Shown here one piece after another: positions 13,230-24,626 of a stretch of 64,000 nt of DNA. The stretch is from Trema orientale. Taxonomy: Eukaryota > Streptophyta > Magnoliopsida > Rosales > Cannabaceae. The notes beneath the pieces were generated by a model. It saw only the letters and a program-made list of their open reading frames with translations. It did not search any database and was not told the DNA's origin. Each line of letters starts with the position of its first letter. Within the stretch, counting starts at the first letter, position 1. Made by a program: the position numbers and the translations under genes. The stretch is taken from NCBI GenBank assembly GCA_002914845.1, contig JXTC01000026.1, positions 369,255 through 433,254 of the forward strand, in the 5' to 3' direction.

Positions 13230-13824
13230 GTGAAATACAATGATATGATGTACACTTATGTTAAATTAATCGCAGTACCATTAGGGCCTTAGAAAATACA
13301 TTGCACATGCATCAATGTATTAGTATAAAATCATTTATGCTATATGATAAATTATTATGCTCTATGTTGAGTACTCTTGTTATATATGTTGTTATATATG
13401 TTATGATATTTTGCACTTAGACTTAGATGTCATCTTTCCTTACTTAGCTCCCAAGCTCACTCTTCATACCTTGTATTATAAATAAGCAAATCATATTTTA
13501 CGATAACTACTGTTGAATCGAAGAGTATGTCCGCTCGTGCTAAGTTTTGTACATATGAGACTGACCTATGAACAATAAACTTAGGAATTACATTAGTCTT
13601 ATATGCTATTTTTATTTACTTTCCATATTATGTTTTATTATCTAAAACTTTGGTTTTAAACTAATATATGAATGCGACAATTGTAATTTGTAATTTGTAG
13701 TTTTAGTTTTTAATTTTATCTTATTTTTTCGCTAGTATAAGTGTCCTCACATGCACCTCTTCAACTAAGATAGGTACAACACTCGTTGAACCATCTTATA
13801 TGTATTCGATGTAGGAGCGTGACA
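13230..13824 (+). mobile_element. Right part of the putative long solo LTR
   Basis: The first 360 bp repeat the flank found at 6378-6732 and 10935-11287. The remainder runs to GTAGGAGCGTGACA, a typical end of Tekay/Del-like LTRs, followed by TTCTA (13825-13829), which equals the five bases before the left end at 3660. This segment and 3660-6732 overlap by about 355 bp in homology, so the pair is either one LTR with an internal duplication or a chimera of two LTR copies. Confidence 0.4.
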
Positions 13825-13829
13825 TTCTA

Positions 13830-14330
13830 TCTATAAGAGGGATCTATAATATTAAGACTAAGTACTAGAGAATAGTTGCAAGAACTAGAGAATCACACCA
13901 AAAACTGTGATTGATTTATAAACCTAAACTTTCAAAAATCAGGCAAGTTTGGTAACTCACAAACTTATTAGTTAGTCATCTCTCTAGTTTAAGATTGCTT
14001 AAATACTCAATTTCTAATTGCCTCACTAGTTTGTTGTCTCTTTAGTCCAAGATTGCTTAAACGTCCAATTAAGAATGCTTAAATATCCAATCTTGAGTTA
14101 CCTTTCTAATACAAAAATAAAATTATTGAAGGCATCAAAGAATGTTTAAACATCAAACCTCTCATCACCTCGCTATTCCAAAAATCAATATATTGAACAA
14201 AGTAGTGAATGCAGCACGAAATAATGAAAGATGTTGACTGTTCTATCTATTAGAGTGTTGCACAAGAATCTAATAGTTCTTGTTAATTCTCTGATTTTTA
14301 AGAATTAATTTCCTAGATAATAAATCCTAG
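13830..14330. other. Intergenic, short degenerate direct repeats
   Basis: Around 13990-14160 the words 'tagttt(a)agattgcttaaa' and 'ccaattaagaatgcttaaat' recur several times, suggesting a decayed minisatellite. I see no gene. Confidence 0.35.
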
Positions 14331-15350
14331 AGGGTGTTCAAAATAACAGCCAAACCATATAAATCGACCAATCCAAACTAATCCGCGCAATTATAGTACA
14401 TTTACAGCCGAGGACGGATTTAAAAAATAGCAAACCGAACAGTTTAGTTTGGTTTGTGAGTTAGAAAAAATATGCTCAGTTTCAAATCAGACTACCCAGA
14501 TAAATTAGATTTATAAATAGTTATATATATATATATATATGGTTCCTAATCCAATAGATATTTTTTTTACCTATCTATAGGTGTTTCTTTTTTAAATTAT
14601 TGGATCATAATCTAATCGCTACCATAATTTAGATAGTTAGAAAAAAATAAAAATAAATACACATTATTTAATACTTCTCTCTGTCTCCAACTTTTACCAT
14701 AAAAAGACGTGCATCATGAATTTTAATTGGATAAAATAATACTTGCGGATAAATAAAAAAAAATACCTTCTGGATTGGTGGCCTATATATATATATATAT
14801 TGTAATGTTTACTTATTTTGTAATTTTTATTGTAATATGTACTTATGATATGTATTTCTTATGTGTAATATAAATTTGTTTTTGCAGCTTGAAGCTTAAA
14901 TTAAAGTTCGAAGTTTGAAGCTTTATTGTTATTATGACATGTATTATTGTTTATTAAGCTATCTTATTTAAGAGTTATGGCTATATTATAGTTTATTTAA
15001 GATATTCTAGACTTTAAGAGCTCTTATATTTTGATTTAGATTTAACTTAAGTTTAAAATGACTACAATTTTTTATTTGATTATAAGCTCTTAGTATGTTA
15101 TTTTTGGTTTAAATATTTAGATTATGTTAAGATTGCTCTTTATGTATCATTATTTAGAATATATTTAGTTTGATATTCATATTGTTCAAACCGCAAAAAC
15201 TGCCCAAACTGCATCGCAAAATATAGGTACGATCCGACCAGTTTGAGTCGACCAATACAGACCATATGGTTTGGTGTATTGGTCAAACTATACCTGGGGT
15301 TTGGTTTATGGATTGATGTTTTATACCAGTCAAAACGACCATGAAAACCT
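14331..15350. mobile_element. Possible hAT-like non-autonomous element hosting a Micron-like MITE
   Basis: The left end reads TAGAGGGTGTTCAAAATAAC, followed by 'ccaaaccatataaatcgacc'. The right part (15180-15350) has inverted material ('gaccatatggtttgg', 'gtcaaaacgacc'). This vocabulary is common in plant hAT MITEs. I could not find a clean right terminus or target duplication, so both limits are approximate. Confidence 0.3.
14541..14783. mobile_element. Micron-like MITE inside a TA microsatellite, copy A
   Basis: A 243-bp element has terminal inverted repeats (GGTTCCTAATCCAATAGATA left; GGCCACCAATCCAGAAGGTA as the inverted right end), each followed inward by a T- or A-run. It is flanked by long TA repeats on both sides. 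A second member sits in the sulfate transporter gene at 31385-31590. Flanking TA microsatellites are the hallmark of the Micron MITE class described in rice. Confidence 0.6.
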
Positions 15351-15448
15351 ATGATTAAATTTTTAAAGCATGAAAACCTCACAAAGTTGACATGATCTGT
15401 TTGGATTATTGTAATGAATTAGAATAGACTAAATTGCATTAGGATTTC

Positions 15449-17119
15449 TGATGAGGAGGATATTTTCCTCTAAATCAAGTATCTTTCGAGCTCAAATAGT
15501 TGTATGTTTTTAAGTATTTTTATTGGTTTGATGTGTTTTTGTTTGTTTTTGTAATTTTTTATGAATAAATGACAATCAAGATGAATTTGCATGAAAAATG
15601 ATGATTCAAACTATTTGGATTCAAGTTAGGCCCGATTGAGACGAGCTAGAATAAAAACGAGGTAAAACAGAGCTAAAACGATGTACCTGGGAAGCAACAA
15701 GGGCGCCCTTATGCCTCTGGGCAGTAGGAATGGCAATGGGGCAGATCGGGGACAGTTTTTCAATTACCATCCCCATTCCCGAAAGCCAATCACAATACCA
15801 TACTCACCCCATTAACCATTCTTTTGGATGCGGGAATGGTGCGGGTATTTAACTAACGGATAACGGAAAAAACTGTGGTTACTAATTACCCATTGATAAT
15901 AATAAAATATTAAAAAAATTAAGATGAAAATACTAAATTCTTTTCATAATCAACAAAATATTAAACACAATAATATACTAATAATTTTTAAACTCTAAAA
16001 TTTAAATATATAAGTACATATAACTCTCTAAATTCATTATTTTACCAAAGATATAAGAATATAGATAATGTAAAATTAAATAGATATTTATATGTATAAT
16101 AATTTTTCTATATAATTATATATATCAGGGCAGGTACAGTGCAGATTACTCTAATACTGTCTCTACACTGTACCCGCATATTAAAGGTGCAGTTATTCCC
16201 CACTTCAGTCACTTTTTCCGTTTGAGCGGTTTTTCTCCTCCTTGTTCGGATCGGATAACCACGGATACCCGTAATCGTAGGTTATATTGCCATCCCTACT
16301 GGGTAGTAAGAGGGGTGCCCCTACACCTCCCTTGATGCTTAGGGGTGCCTCTGCACTACTGCAGGGGTGCGGCTGCACCCCTAATGCATCTTGGATATAT
16401 TTTTGGGCTATGTTAATGAGTTTCGATGGCACAGATCGCTCCTTTCTCATAATCCAATGATAGAGACTTATCCATCCTTAAGTGTACTTGAATTTGACCT
16501 AGGAGAATACTTTAAAAAAAGGGATAGAGGCACATATTTTTGTATAGAGAGGTGGAGAGAAAAACACACAACTTCCTAGAAAGAGAAAGCTTGGAGTTGG
16601 TGATTCTTGAAGAAGATTTGGGAGAACTTCTTGAAGATTTGAAGACTTGAAGCTCATTTTCATAAGATTTTTTCTTTTCCTTTCTCTCACCCTAATCTCT
16701 CTTGAAATTTGTATTGAGCTTAATGTCTAAATAGTTTGAATATTATAAATTTCTTGTTGAGATTGGTATTGGATTCTAATATGTAAATTTATATTTAATT
16801 GCTAGGATTTGTTATACCCTTTTCAAGACCTTGTTTTGATTATTTTGATAATTTTTGGTTTTATTTCCATCCTCAATTTATTAATGCTTCTCTTCACCTA
16901 TTGCTTTTAATTTATTTGGTCAATAAATAAGTTGATTTTAGGTTGTGATTTTGATGTTCAGAAGAGATTAATTTCATAATCCAGAATTAAAAAGCATAGT
17001 TTAGGCTATTGTGAGACTAGGAGGAGATCAACACATAGATAATCCTTTTGATTGTTTTAGGTTATTTGGGTTATTGTGAGATTGGAAGGTAAACGATACT
17101 TTAACTTCTATTTGAGAGT
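15449..17119 (+). mobile_element. Diverged Tat/Athila-like LTR, plus orientation, interrupted by a MITE
   Basis: It starts TGATGAGGAGG, then 'aaatcaagtatct', the same opening as the minus-strand LTRs at 10934 and 13229. The tail (16960-17080) keeps 'atttcataatcc' and two 'ttattgtgaga' blocks seen in those LTRs. A hAT-like MITE interrupts it at 15725-16298. The right end is lost in the N gap, so I cannot say whether it is a solo LTR or part of a longer element. Confidence 0.55.
15725..16298. mobile_element. hAT-like MITE with 8-bp target duplication
   Basis: A 574-bp element with terminal inverted repeats TAGGAATGGCAAT and, inverted at the right end, TAGGGATGGCAAT. It is flanked by CTGGGCAG (15717-15724) and CTGGGTAG (16299-16306), an 8-bp target duplication with one mismatch, as expected for hAT. 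It has no transposase. The 81-codon minus-strand frame crossing its right end is chance. Confidence 0.75.
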
Positions 17120-17725
17120 NNNNNNNNNNNNNNNNNNNNNNNNNNNNNNNNNNNNNNNNNNNNNNNNNNNNNNNNNNNNNNNNNNNNNNNNNNNNNNNNN
17201 NNNNNNNNNNNNNNNNNNNNNNNNNNNNNNNNNNNNNNNNNNNNNNNNNNNNNNNNNNNNNNNNNNNNNNNNNNNNNNNNNNNNNNNNNNNNNNNNNNNN
17301 NNNNNNNNNNNNNNNNNNNNNNNNNNNNNNNNNNNNNNNNNNNNNNNNNNNNNNNNNNNNNNNNNNNNNNNNNNNNNNNNNNNNNNNNNNNNNNNNNNNN
17401 NNNNNNNNNNNNNNNNNNNNNNNNNNNNNNNNNNNNNNNNNNNNNNNNNNNNNNNNNNNNNNNNNNNNNNNNNNNNNNNNNNNNNNNNNNNNNNNNNNNN
17501 NNNNNNNNNNNNNNNNNNNNNNNNNNNNNNNNNNNNNNNNNNNNNNNNNNNNNNNNNNNNNNNNNNNNNNNNNNNNNNNNNNNNNNNNNNNNNNNNNNNN
17601 NNNNNNNNNNNNNNNNNNNNNNNNNNNNNNNNNNNNNNNNNNNNNNNNNNNNNNNNNNNNNNNNNNNNNNNNNNNNNNNNNNNNNNNNNNNNNNNNNNNN
17701 NNNNNNNNNNNNNNNNNNNNNNNNN
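17120..17725. other. Assembly gap (606 N)
   Basis: A run of N. Any open frames across it are artefacts. Retroelement sequence enters from the left side. Confidence 1.
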
Positions 17726-18440
17726 ATTCGGACACACTAAATTAGTTAATAGGAGGACAAATTATAAATTATAAATTTGATTTTAGGCATTTATTTACAA
17801 CGACCAAACGTTCAATTATCGATTTGCTTAATACTATTTTATGTTTAGTGTAATATTCGATTAGATTAAGTTTATTTTTTATAAGGTAGGATTGTGGAGT
17901 GTAGGATGATCGTATTCTAAATTAATTTAAATCTAAACAAAGTTTTTTTAAGAAAAAATCCTTTAAAGATGGGACACACTAGCATTAAAATACAGAATGA
18001 AAATGAGTTCCAATAATAAGTATTAGATTAATAATTTCATACTTTTAAATGAGATTAGTTATCCCATTCAAATAAGACTAATTCTGAGGTATGGATATAT
18101 ATTCTTAGTCATGAGTTATTATCTAACCTGGTACAAGGATAGTAATTGTTATCTAATTCCTAGTCTTATATACCAAGTATGCCTGATAGGTGTAAAATAT
18201 ATTTATTTTCCTTTTTAGATTAATTTGTTATGATATTATTGGTATGGATTTTCGTTCTTAGAACCAACACATGTCACGTCTCACGCACTTCCAAGTGGTT
18301 CTTATTAGAGGATCCTAAAACCCAGATTCACTGCATATGTGGTCTGTACAGATTTGAAGAAAGTTATAAATTAATAGACTTTTCAACAAGATCTTGTGGG
18401 GACACCGGTGTGATACTTGTCACTTCTCTTCTAAGAATGA
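17726..18440. other. AT-rich intergenic, nothing recognised
   Basis: The text just after the gap may continue the retroelement, but I could match no boundary. The 73-codon frame at 18230-18451 shows no domain. Confidence 0.4.
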
Positions 18441-19077
18441 TGTTAGAATAGCAGACAATTATCAATGGAGTGCAATACTTTTTGGGAATAAGCGAGAAGG
18501 AGAAGAATGAGAAAAAACAAATAGGATTTTTGAGAATAGTGATGACTTATTTTTTACAATAGAAAAGGATACTATTTATAATAGCCTTGTGTCCCAAAAT
18601 TATTAAGGTTAATAGCCATGTATCGTGTGAAATAGTGGACTATGTCTCACCTTCCTCTTGTATGTAATAAGAAGGGTAGGCAAGAGTCCGCGTGACATTC
18701 TTTGCGCATAGGTTGCGTAATATAACGGTTGAATATTCCTTATGGGGTATTCGGTGTGGTCGGATTGGTCTGCGTTTATCCTGGGTGACCGGACAATGTT
18801 GTATGGTACGAGCAGTCTAACGTGTTCGATGGTTCTTTCCCCATGGTCGGATATCATCTGGCAAACATTGTCATTGCAAGTCACCCTTTGACGGGGTCGA
18901 GCCCGAGCAGGTTGACCGGTGCTGTGCCTATTCGCGTACTCTTCCTATGGTCATTGGTCTGTCAGGTATCTCTTCATCCGACCCTGGGTTAGACAGGTAT
19001 CAATGCCATGTCGTCTCTATATCATCCTCGCTTGCCACGCGTACTCATTTATTGGGGGTATCGGGAGAATTACCCCC
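18441..19077 (-). mobile_element. Possible LTR or other repeat with a GC-richer core
   Basis: The block 18610-19060 is clearly richer in G and C than its surroundings. On the minus strand it begins TGGGGGTAATTCTCCCGATA, which folds on itself with the neighbouring 'acccccaat', and a TATAAATAG box lies near 18575, followed by leader-like pyrimidine-rich text. This is the order expected of an LTR with promoter in minus orientation. I found no matching terminus, target duplication or protein. Confidence 0.3.
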
Positions 19078-22000
19078 AATAAATATCTTTATTTTCTCTG
19101 GTTTCAAGACGCTTTGTAGCCATTTGTAATTCCTTCCTAGCCATAGCTTCATCTAATAATTGCAAATCTTTTACCAACTCTAAACGTGAAGTTTTATTTC
19201 CAAAAATCAATTTTCAATTTATAAGTCGTTCCATTATAAGCACAACCATTAGTGATACGTCTGTACGATTATAACATGCTTTGTTTACTGATTAGAATAA
19301 ATCCGGTTGTACCATACTCGTACCCTTATATGTGTTGAATGAAGATTAACAATAATATGCTTTAATGAAATTTATATGAATTATGTTAATCTAAATTTAA
19401 TTTTTCTAAAACAATTATAAAAATAGAAAAAATTAAAATTTTCGACATAAAAGTAGCAATAAATAAAGTTTGAAACAATATTTATAAAGTAATAGTACTT
19501 TATAATATTAATTACCATAACTAATTTGAAAATAGTGGAGACTAAATATTTTTTAATTAGAATACTATGAATCGGTTTTAAAACATAAAGTGATATTAAA
19601 GACAAAATCACGATGTTAATTTATCATTTAAAAAAAACTAAAGGACAAACAAAAGAAATATGGCTTCAACAATCGACAAGTATGATTATTGTATGAGACT
19701 CATATGAACTTAAAAACATGCACGATTAGGCATGATTAAGTATAAAAATAATCAAGTATATTTATAGCGTGAGAATCAAAGACATTAAAAAATAGGCATG
19801 ATTAGACATGAAATTAGCACGAGCTCTAAAGTTGCACAATTAAGCACAAAAACCAAATGAGCTAAAAACATAGACGATTAGATATGAAATTAAGAAAGCA
19901 TAATAAGTTACCAACATGGTACGATTCTAACCTTCTAACCCTGCCCAAACACTCACAACACGAAGCACAAATAAGTTACAACTAATCATGCTTAAACAAG
20001 CAAGATACGATTAATACCACTAATAACAGCTTACATTAATTAAATAATGGGAATAAAAACAAACTTTTAAATGACACCTAGTGTGTCAATTTTATATTAG
20101 TCAACTCCACTTAAACCCCCATTGTATTGCCACGAGGAAACAATTCAACAAATTCCAAGTCTTAAAATTTCACTCCTCAGTTAATTGGAGACTTGCACTA
20201 TGCTAAACTTCCTCCCCCAGTAAAACAAAGCAACCTTCCATGAGTTCATAAATATGACCACTTTTAAGTTCTAACTTCTAAGGAACTAGACATGCATGTT
20301 TTCAGTTTTGGGATTCCCATAGCCTGGACTGGTGGACCATATATATATACATCTCCTATATTTATATGGTACCACCCAGGCAACCACTTGACCATTTGAT
20401 AGAAAGATTCACTTATGCTTTTTTTAAAAGCACTTTTGCCTTCCCTATCTTGACACGTCACATCAAGATAGGCTACAAATTTTGTCGTCCTACTTTGTAA
20501 CGATCTGATTATTATTATTATTATTTTTCCGGGAAATGTAACGTTCTGAATTGTATTTTGTAATATTGTTCGAGGCAGGGAAAATGAACATCTGAGGTCT
20601 GCCCCACGGTCCATAGCTTCCCCCGATAATTCTTTACTGCAATAATTAGAATGTGTTAGGTTAGGTCAGCTCTGCCCTTAACTTGTTTTGGTTCGAATTC
20701 CTCTATGATTTGGTCAAGAAAAACAATGATCAAGTCTGTGTAAGGAGTTCTGTGGTCACTTTATTTCCCAATATATTTCATGGATCACTGAAGTAAGTGC
20801 CACGTAAAGTGTGAAATTGGAAAATCCTCGATTGCTTTTTGGTGCAATCATATATAACAGCTCATTAAGTCTTCTATTTGTCTTACTCTATGTCACTGAA
20901 TCATCTAACAGAGTACTCTTCAATTCATTTTTCTATTAATATTAGTATGTTATAAAGTCGAATACCAATAACAAACCTTTAAAAGGGTCCAAAAAGAATA
21001 TAACTCTACTAAGCAAAACCTACTTTAAACATCTATAAACCATCATCCTCCTCTAGCTGAATTGTCAGTGATTTACCACGCAATAAAGCCAAAAACTGAT
21101 AAAGTCTCTCAACTTCATATAAAATTACACATGTTCGAGTATATAGAGATGAGTATAAATCAAATTATGAAAACGATGGAATTGACAAGCACCTGAAGTT
21201 TCAATCCAACAAAATAAGCAAATTTGAATGATAATTACACAATTTTATTTGGTATTATTGTCGTGCTTAAATTTTGTACATACATATACGTTTATCCAAA
21301 AGCATTATAAAATGCATGTTTTTTCTTCTCCTTTCTTCTCCACTAGTCGTGTGTCTTTTTTTTTTTTTGGTTACCACAAGGAAAGAAAGAAAGAATAAAA
21401 AATGAAAAGTATGATCATGACCGACTTTTTGAAATCTGGTTGACATTCTTGGACCATACTGTCGATCTCCTATTTTGCAATAATGAATAATCCCAATCAA
21501 TAGCACATGCATATGGCTTTTCTTATTTGCGGTTCACAAAGTCCCCAGTAAAGAAGCTCAGCCTTTTTTCTTTTTTTTTTTTTCCTTTTGTTTTTCGGGA
21601 GACATCACATTTTCCAAGAAAGAATTTTGATGTGTCGCCTACCGTTTCATAATTCTAATATGTGTCAGGAATCTTGAGGATAAGTTTGGTCACTCTCGTG
21701 ACAAAATGTTTATTGTCTTTGCTGTTCGTAGGGATATGCATGAATATTCACTCACGATTGCCCTTAAAGGAAAATGAAAAGCCAAACTCATCATTGCTAG
21801 CGAGACACACATTATAACTTATGATAATGGTTCAACTGTTTAAGCATTAATATAAATCGATTATGGTTTCATATAAACTCCTCTAGAGTGTTCTAAGATT
21901 AAAAAATAAATAAATAAAAAAGAAGAAAAAAAAAATCTAATCTGTATGATGATCGATCACACGTCTGACTAATGAAAATTTCCCAAGTCATAATTCCTTA

Positions 22001-22447
22001 TGGTTAAAGATTACTCCTATCCAAATCAAACTTTAGATTAATTGAAATGGATTAGACTGAATAGAAATAACATTTGAAACCAATATTAATAAAGACAAAA
22101 TATCAATTCAAATATATATAAAGCTGAAAACATTTGTCTCAAACCAATGAAAAGTCATAATTAATTATTTTACTGATCATGATCATCTCAGCTCTCAAGT
22201 ATCTATCTATAAACAATTAGCTTTTGAATGAACATATGAACGAGATTACTACTCCAACTATTATTGTTGTTGTTATTATTATTTCGTGGACGAGTTTTAC
22301 AACTGATAAGACCAAAAAACCCCATCTTGTATGGTCAAAACTTGACATGATATATATGCTTAATGGTGAAATAGTTAGGCACACTCAACTAATTAAGGGC
22401 CTCATATATTCACAAACAAAATCTCTCAAAGGGCCATAGTCAGATGC

Positions 22448-22480
<33 letters not shown>

Positions 22481-23477
22481 TAGAGATCCATAATTAATAG
22501 GCAATATCTATAGTCAGAAGTCTGATGATTTTCTTACTTTTCATTTGGGACACTTTAGACATTATAAGGAAATAGTTTGTAATATATTTAGCATATTACT
22601 TCATCAGCTGCGGGTCCAAAAATAATATCGGCTTTTTTGATGAAGACGTAAGTACAAATTAGACGACTCAATCTTTTCTACAACTCTATAATCAAATATT
22701 CTTGTCCTAAAACACGTAACCATTTATATTGTCATTATCACTTTTAGAATTCTGCTTTCACAAACATTCTTAAGTTGCATCATTCTTCACTTATTTCAAA
22801 TATCATTCAGTACCACACATAAAAAATAAAATTAAATAAAAAGNTTCCGCGGAGAAAAAGCTAATGAATTTATAATTTTCTCTAGTGGATACAAATTTGG
22901 TTAAAGTTTTTCTCCATCTTTAGTGAGCTAAGTACAATTTGTCAACGCAAAAAATAAAAAATAAAAAAACAAATCAACCAAAAAGCCAAAATCCCTGGAC
23001 ACTGCCATGCTCATTGCTCAATGCTCAGCAATAAAGCAGATTCTTATCATTTATAATTTGTTTTATTTTATTTTTTTGCCATTCTAATCCGTATCCATGT
23101 TATCTTTGTTCTTTTCTAAGATCCATAAGTAAACATTTTCTAGGTTGGTGCATCATTTCATTTGCCATTTTTTTATTTTTATTTTTATTTTTTTATGTTG
23201 CTATACTTTAAAGATCCAAATCTTGCTAACTAGTTTTTTTTTTTTATAGTTAAGCTTTCAACTTTTCTTGGAGAACATATGTCTATTGGCAGGGACCTTT
23301 TTATTATTTAAATTCTTTTGTTGGAATAACTTTTCTCTTGACTAGGTCTGGAGGATGATGTCTTTTGGGATCCATTTTAATGTTGTGACTTGTGTCATGA
23401 TTTACTATGTAAAAGTTTCTATGTCCCATTGATTGGATGCTGCGCGCCACTACTATGACCTCATTTCTCCAAGATCC
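19078..23477. other. Long AT-rich intergenic region
   Basis: I see no gene. The 116-codon minus-strand frame at 20264-20614 contains low-complexity isoleucine and no domain. A compound TA/GA microsatellite occupies 22449-22480, and a single N lies at 22844. Homopolymer runs are frequent. Confidence 0.5.
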
Positions 23478-23494
23478 TGAATTTCTTTTTAGAT
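23478..23494. repeat. Target-site duplication of SINE (left copy)
   Basis: TGAATTTCTTTTTAGAT occurs here and again, identical over 17 bases, at 23815-23831, bracketing the GC-rich SINE. The second copy is immediately outside the tRNA-like head. Confidence 0.9.
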
Positions 23495-23814
23495 TTTTTT
23501 GATAACTAAAAGGGGAGGAGGGGGCGACCAGCGTGGCAACCCTCCCTGGACGTGACCATAGGAGCTCCAACCCCGCTCAGGAATGTTCCCCAAGACCCTA
23601 TCGGCTGGGTCGCCACCACTGGACGGTGGAGTGAGTCACCTGAACCCCAACCGAGCAACTAGTGGTAACGGCACCCGGAGGTAGAGGACCGGGCATGGGC
23701 TGGCAGGTGGGTACCCTCACATTTAAGACCCCCCGGAGGGGGTCACCCAGTTCGAACCCGGGACCTCATGCCCCCGGGAAACAACGACCACCACTAGGCC
23801 ACTCGCTCCGTGGT
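23495..23814 (-). mobile_element. tRNA-derived SINE in minus orientation
   Basis: A 320-bp GC-rich island lies in AT-rich DNA. On the minus strand it starts at 23814 with a tRNA-like head: a box A match TGGCCTAGTGGT (about 23790-23801) and a box B match GGGTTCGAACTGG (about 23747-23759), spaced as in a tRNA gene. The 3' end is an A-rich tail (TTATCAAAAAA) at 23495-23505. The perfect 17-bp target duplication shows L1-type target-primed insertion and fixes both borders. I do not recognise the exact family. Confidence 0.85.
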
Positions 23815-23979
23815 TGAATTTCTTTTTAGATATATCTTGTGGCCCATTCTTCTGAAATTCCAGAATCTTTTCTTCTCAAATCTTTGAAAAAATAAAATAA
23901 AAATAAAATAAAAATCTCCTCTTTCTCTTACTTGTTATTATTAAATATTTATAATGTTGTTCCAACTTAGACACATCTC

Positions 23980-24061
23980 GTGGGCGTGCCGGAGTGGTTA
24001 TCGGGCATGACTAGAAATCATGTGGGCTCTGCCCGCGCAGGTTCGAATCCTGCCGCTCACG
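23980..24061 (+). tRNA. tRNA-Ser (anticodon AGA)
   Basis: An 82-bp class II tRNA gene with no intron. The acceptor arms GTGGGCG and CGCTCAC pair with one G-U, followed by discriminator G. The anticodon stem CATGA/TCATG encloses the loop CTAGAAA, with anticodon AGA at 24013-24015. The long variable arm (TGGGCTCTGCCCG) is typical of serine tRNAs. The T arm carries GCAGGTTCGAATCCTGC, which is box B, and box A is TGCCGGAGTGG. It reads UCU and, after A34-to-inosine editing, other UCN codons. It is transcribed by RNA polymerase III. Confidence 0.95.
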
Positions 24062-24626
24062 TTTTTTTTTTTTTTTTTTAAATAATTTTATCCTCTCTAA
24101 AGTCTAAACACTATAAAAACTCAAGCAAACAAACATAAAACTTAAAATCATCCAAAAAAAAAAAATTATATAAAACTCAGAAGTTCATAATCAAATAGCA
24201 AGATGAATCTTGAAGACTTTTATCATGTCTGGCTACTTGGAAAAATAATAATTATTTATCTTATATGGTTTTTTTTTTTTTAAACGAAAGAATTATATTT
24301 GTTTGATTGAGCTTTCAAATATTTACGAAAGATAAATTTGTATTCTAATCACTAATTTCATGAGTTTTTTTTTTTCCTCTTATTGTATGGACATGAGTTG
24401 TTTTGTTCAAGGGAAATCTTGAAATAAATTCCAAATTCAAATATTTGAATTGTATTTTCCTAAAACATAGGGTTTGTTAATTTTTTTTTTTTTAAAATGA
24501 AAGTTAAAACCCGGAGGTAGTTTATGTAATTTTTCCTTTATTTAAGTCGTCTTACTCGAACCTATTCTGTAAAATAATTAACCATAATTTTATTGTACTA
24601 GTATATTTTAGTCAAAATGATTTTCA
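24051..24626. repeat. 576-bp tandem duplication, unit 1 (starts in tRNA 3' end)
   Basis: The unit runs from the last 11 bases of the tRNA gene (TGCCGCTCACG) through its T-run and about 550 bp of downstream DNA. The next unit repeats it at roughly 95% identity, with length changes mainly in homopolymers. Confidence 0.85.
24062..24079 (+). terminator. RNA polymerase III T-run terminator
   Basis: Eighteen consecutive T bases directly follow the tRNA discriminator base, the expected Pol III stop signal. Confidence 0.85.

Larger units (their letters stand above)
11289..13593. repeat. Tandem duplication unit 2 (2.3 kb)
   Basis: Direct copy of 8994-11287 that begins at the same base of gag and ends in the same flank text. 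It carries a private 12-bp duplication of 'gttatatatgtt' near 13380-13400 and scattered single-base differences, so the two units are not an exact assembly echo. They could still be allelic haplotypes placed side by side. Confidence 0.85.

Noticed and set aside
16205-16450. Minus-strand 81-codon frame
   Set aside because: It crosses the right end of the hAT MITE into the LTR and has no domain, so it is a chance frame.
17028-17774. Open frames of 209-235 codons on both strands
   Set aside because: They consist almost entirely of N; the gap has no stops because it has no sequence.
20264-20614. Minus-strand 116-codon frame
   Set aside because: It has low-complexity isoleucine runs, no domain, no splice-linked partner exon and AT-rich surroundings.
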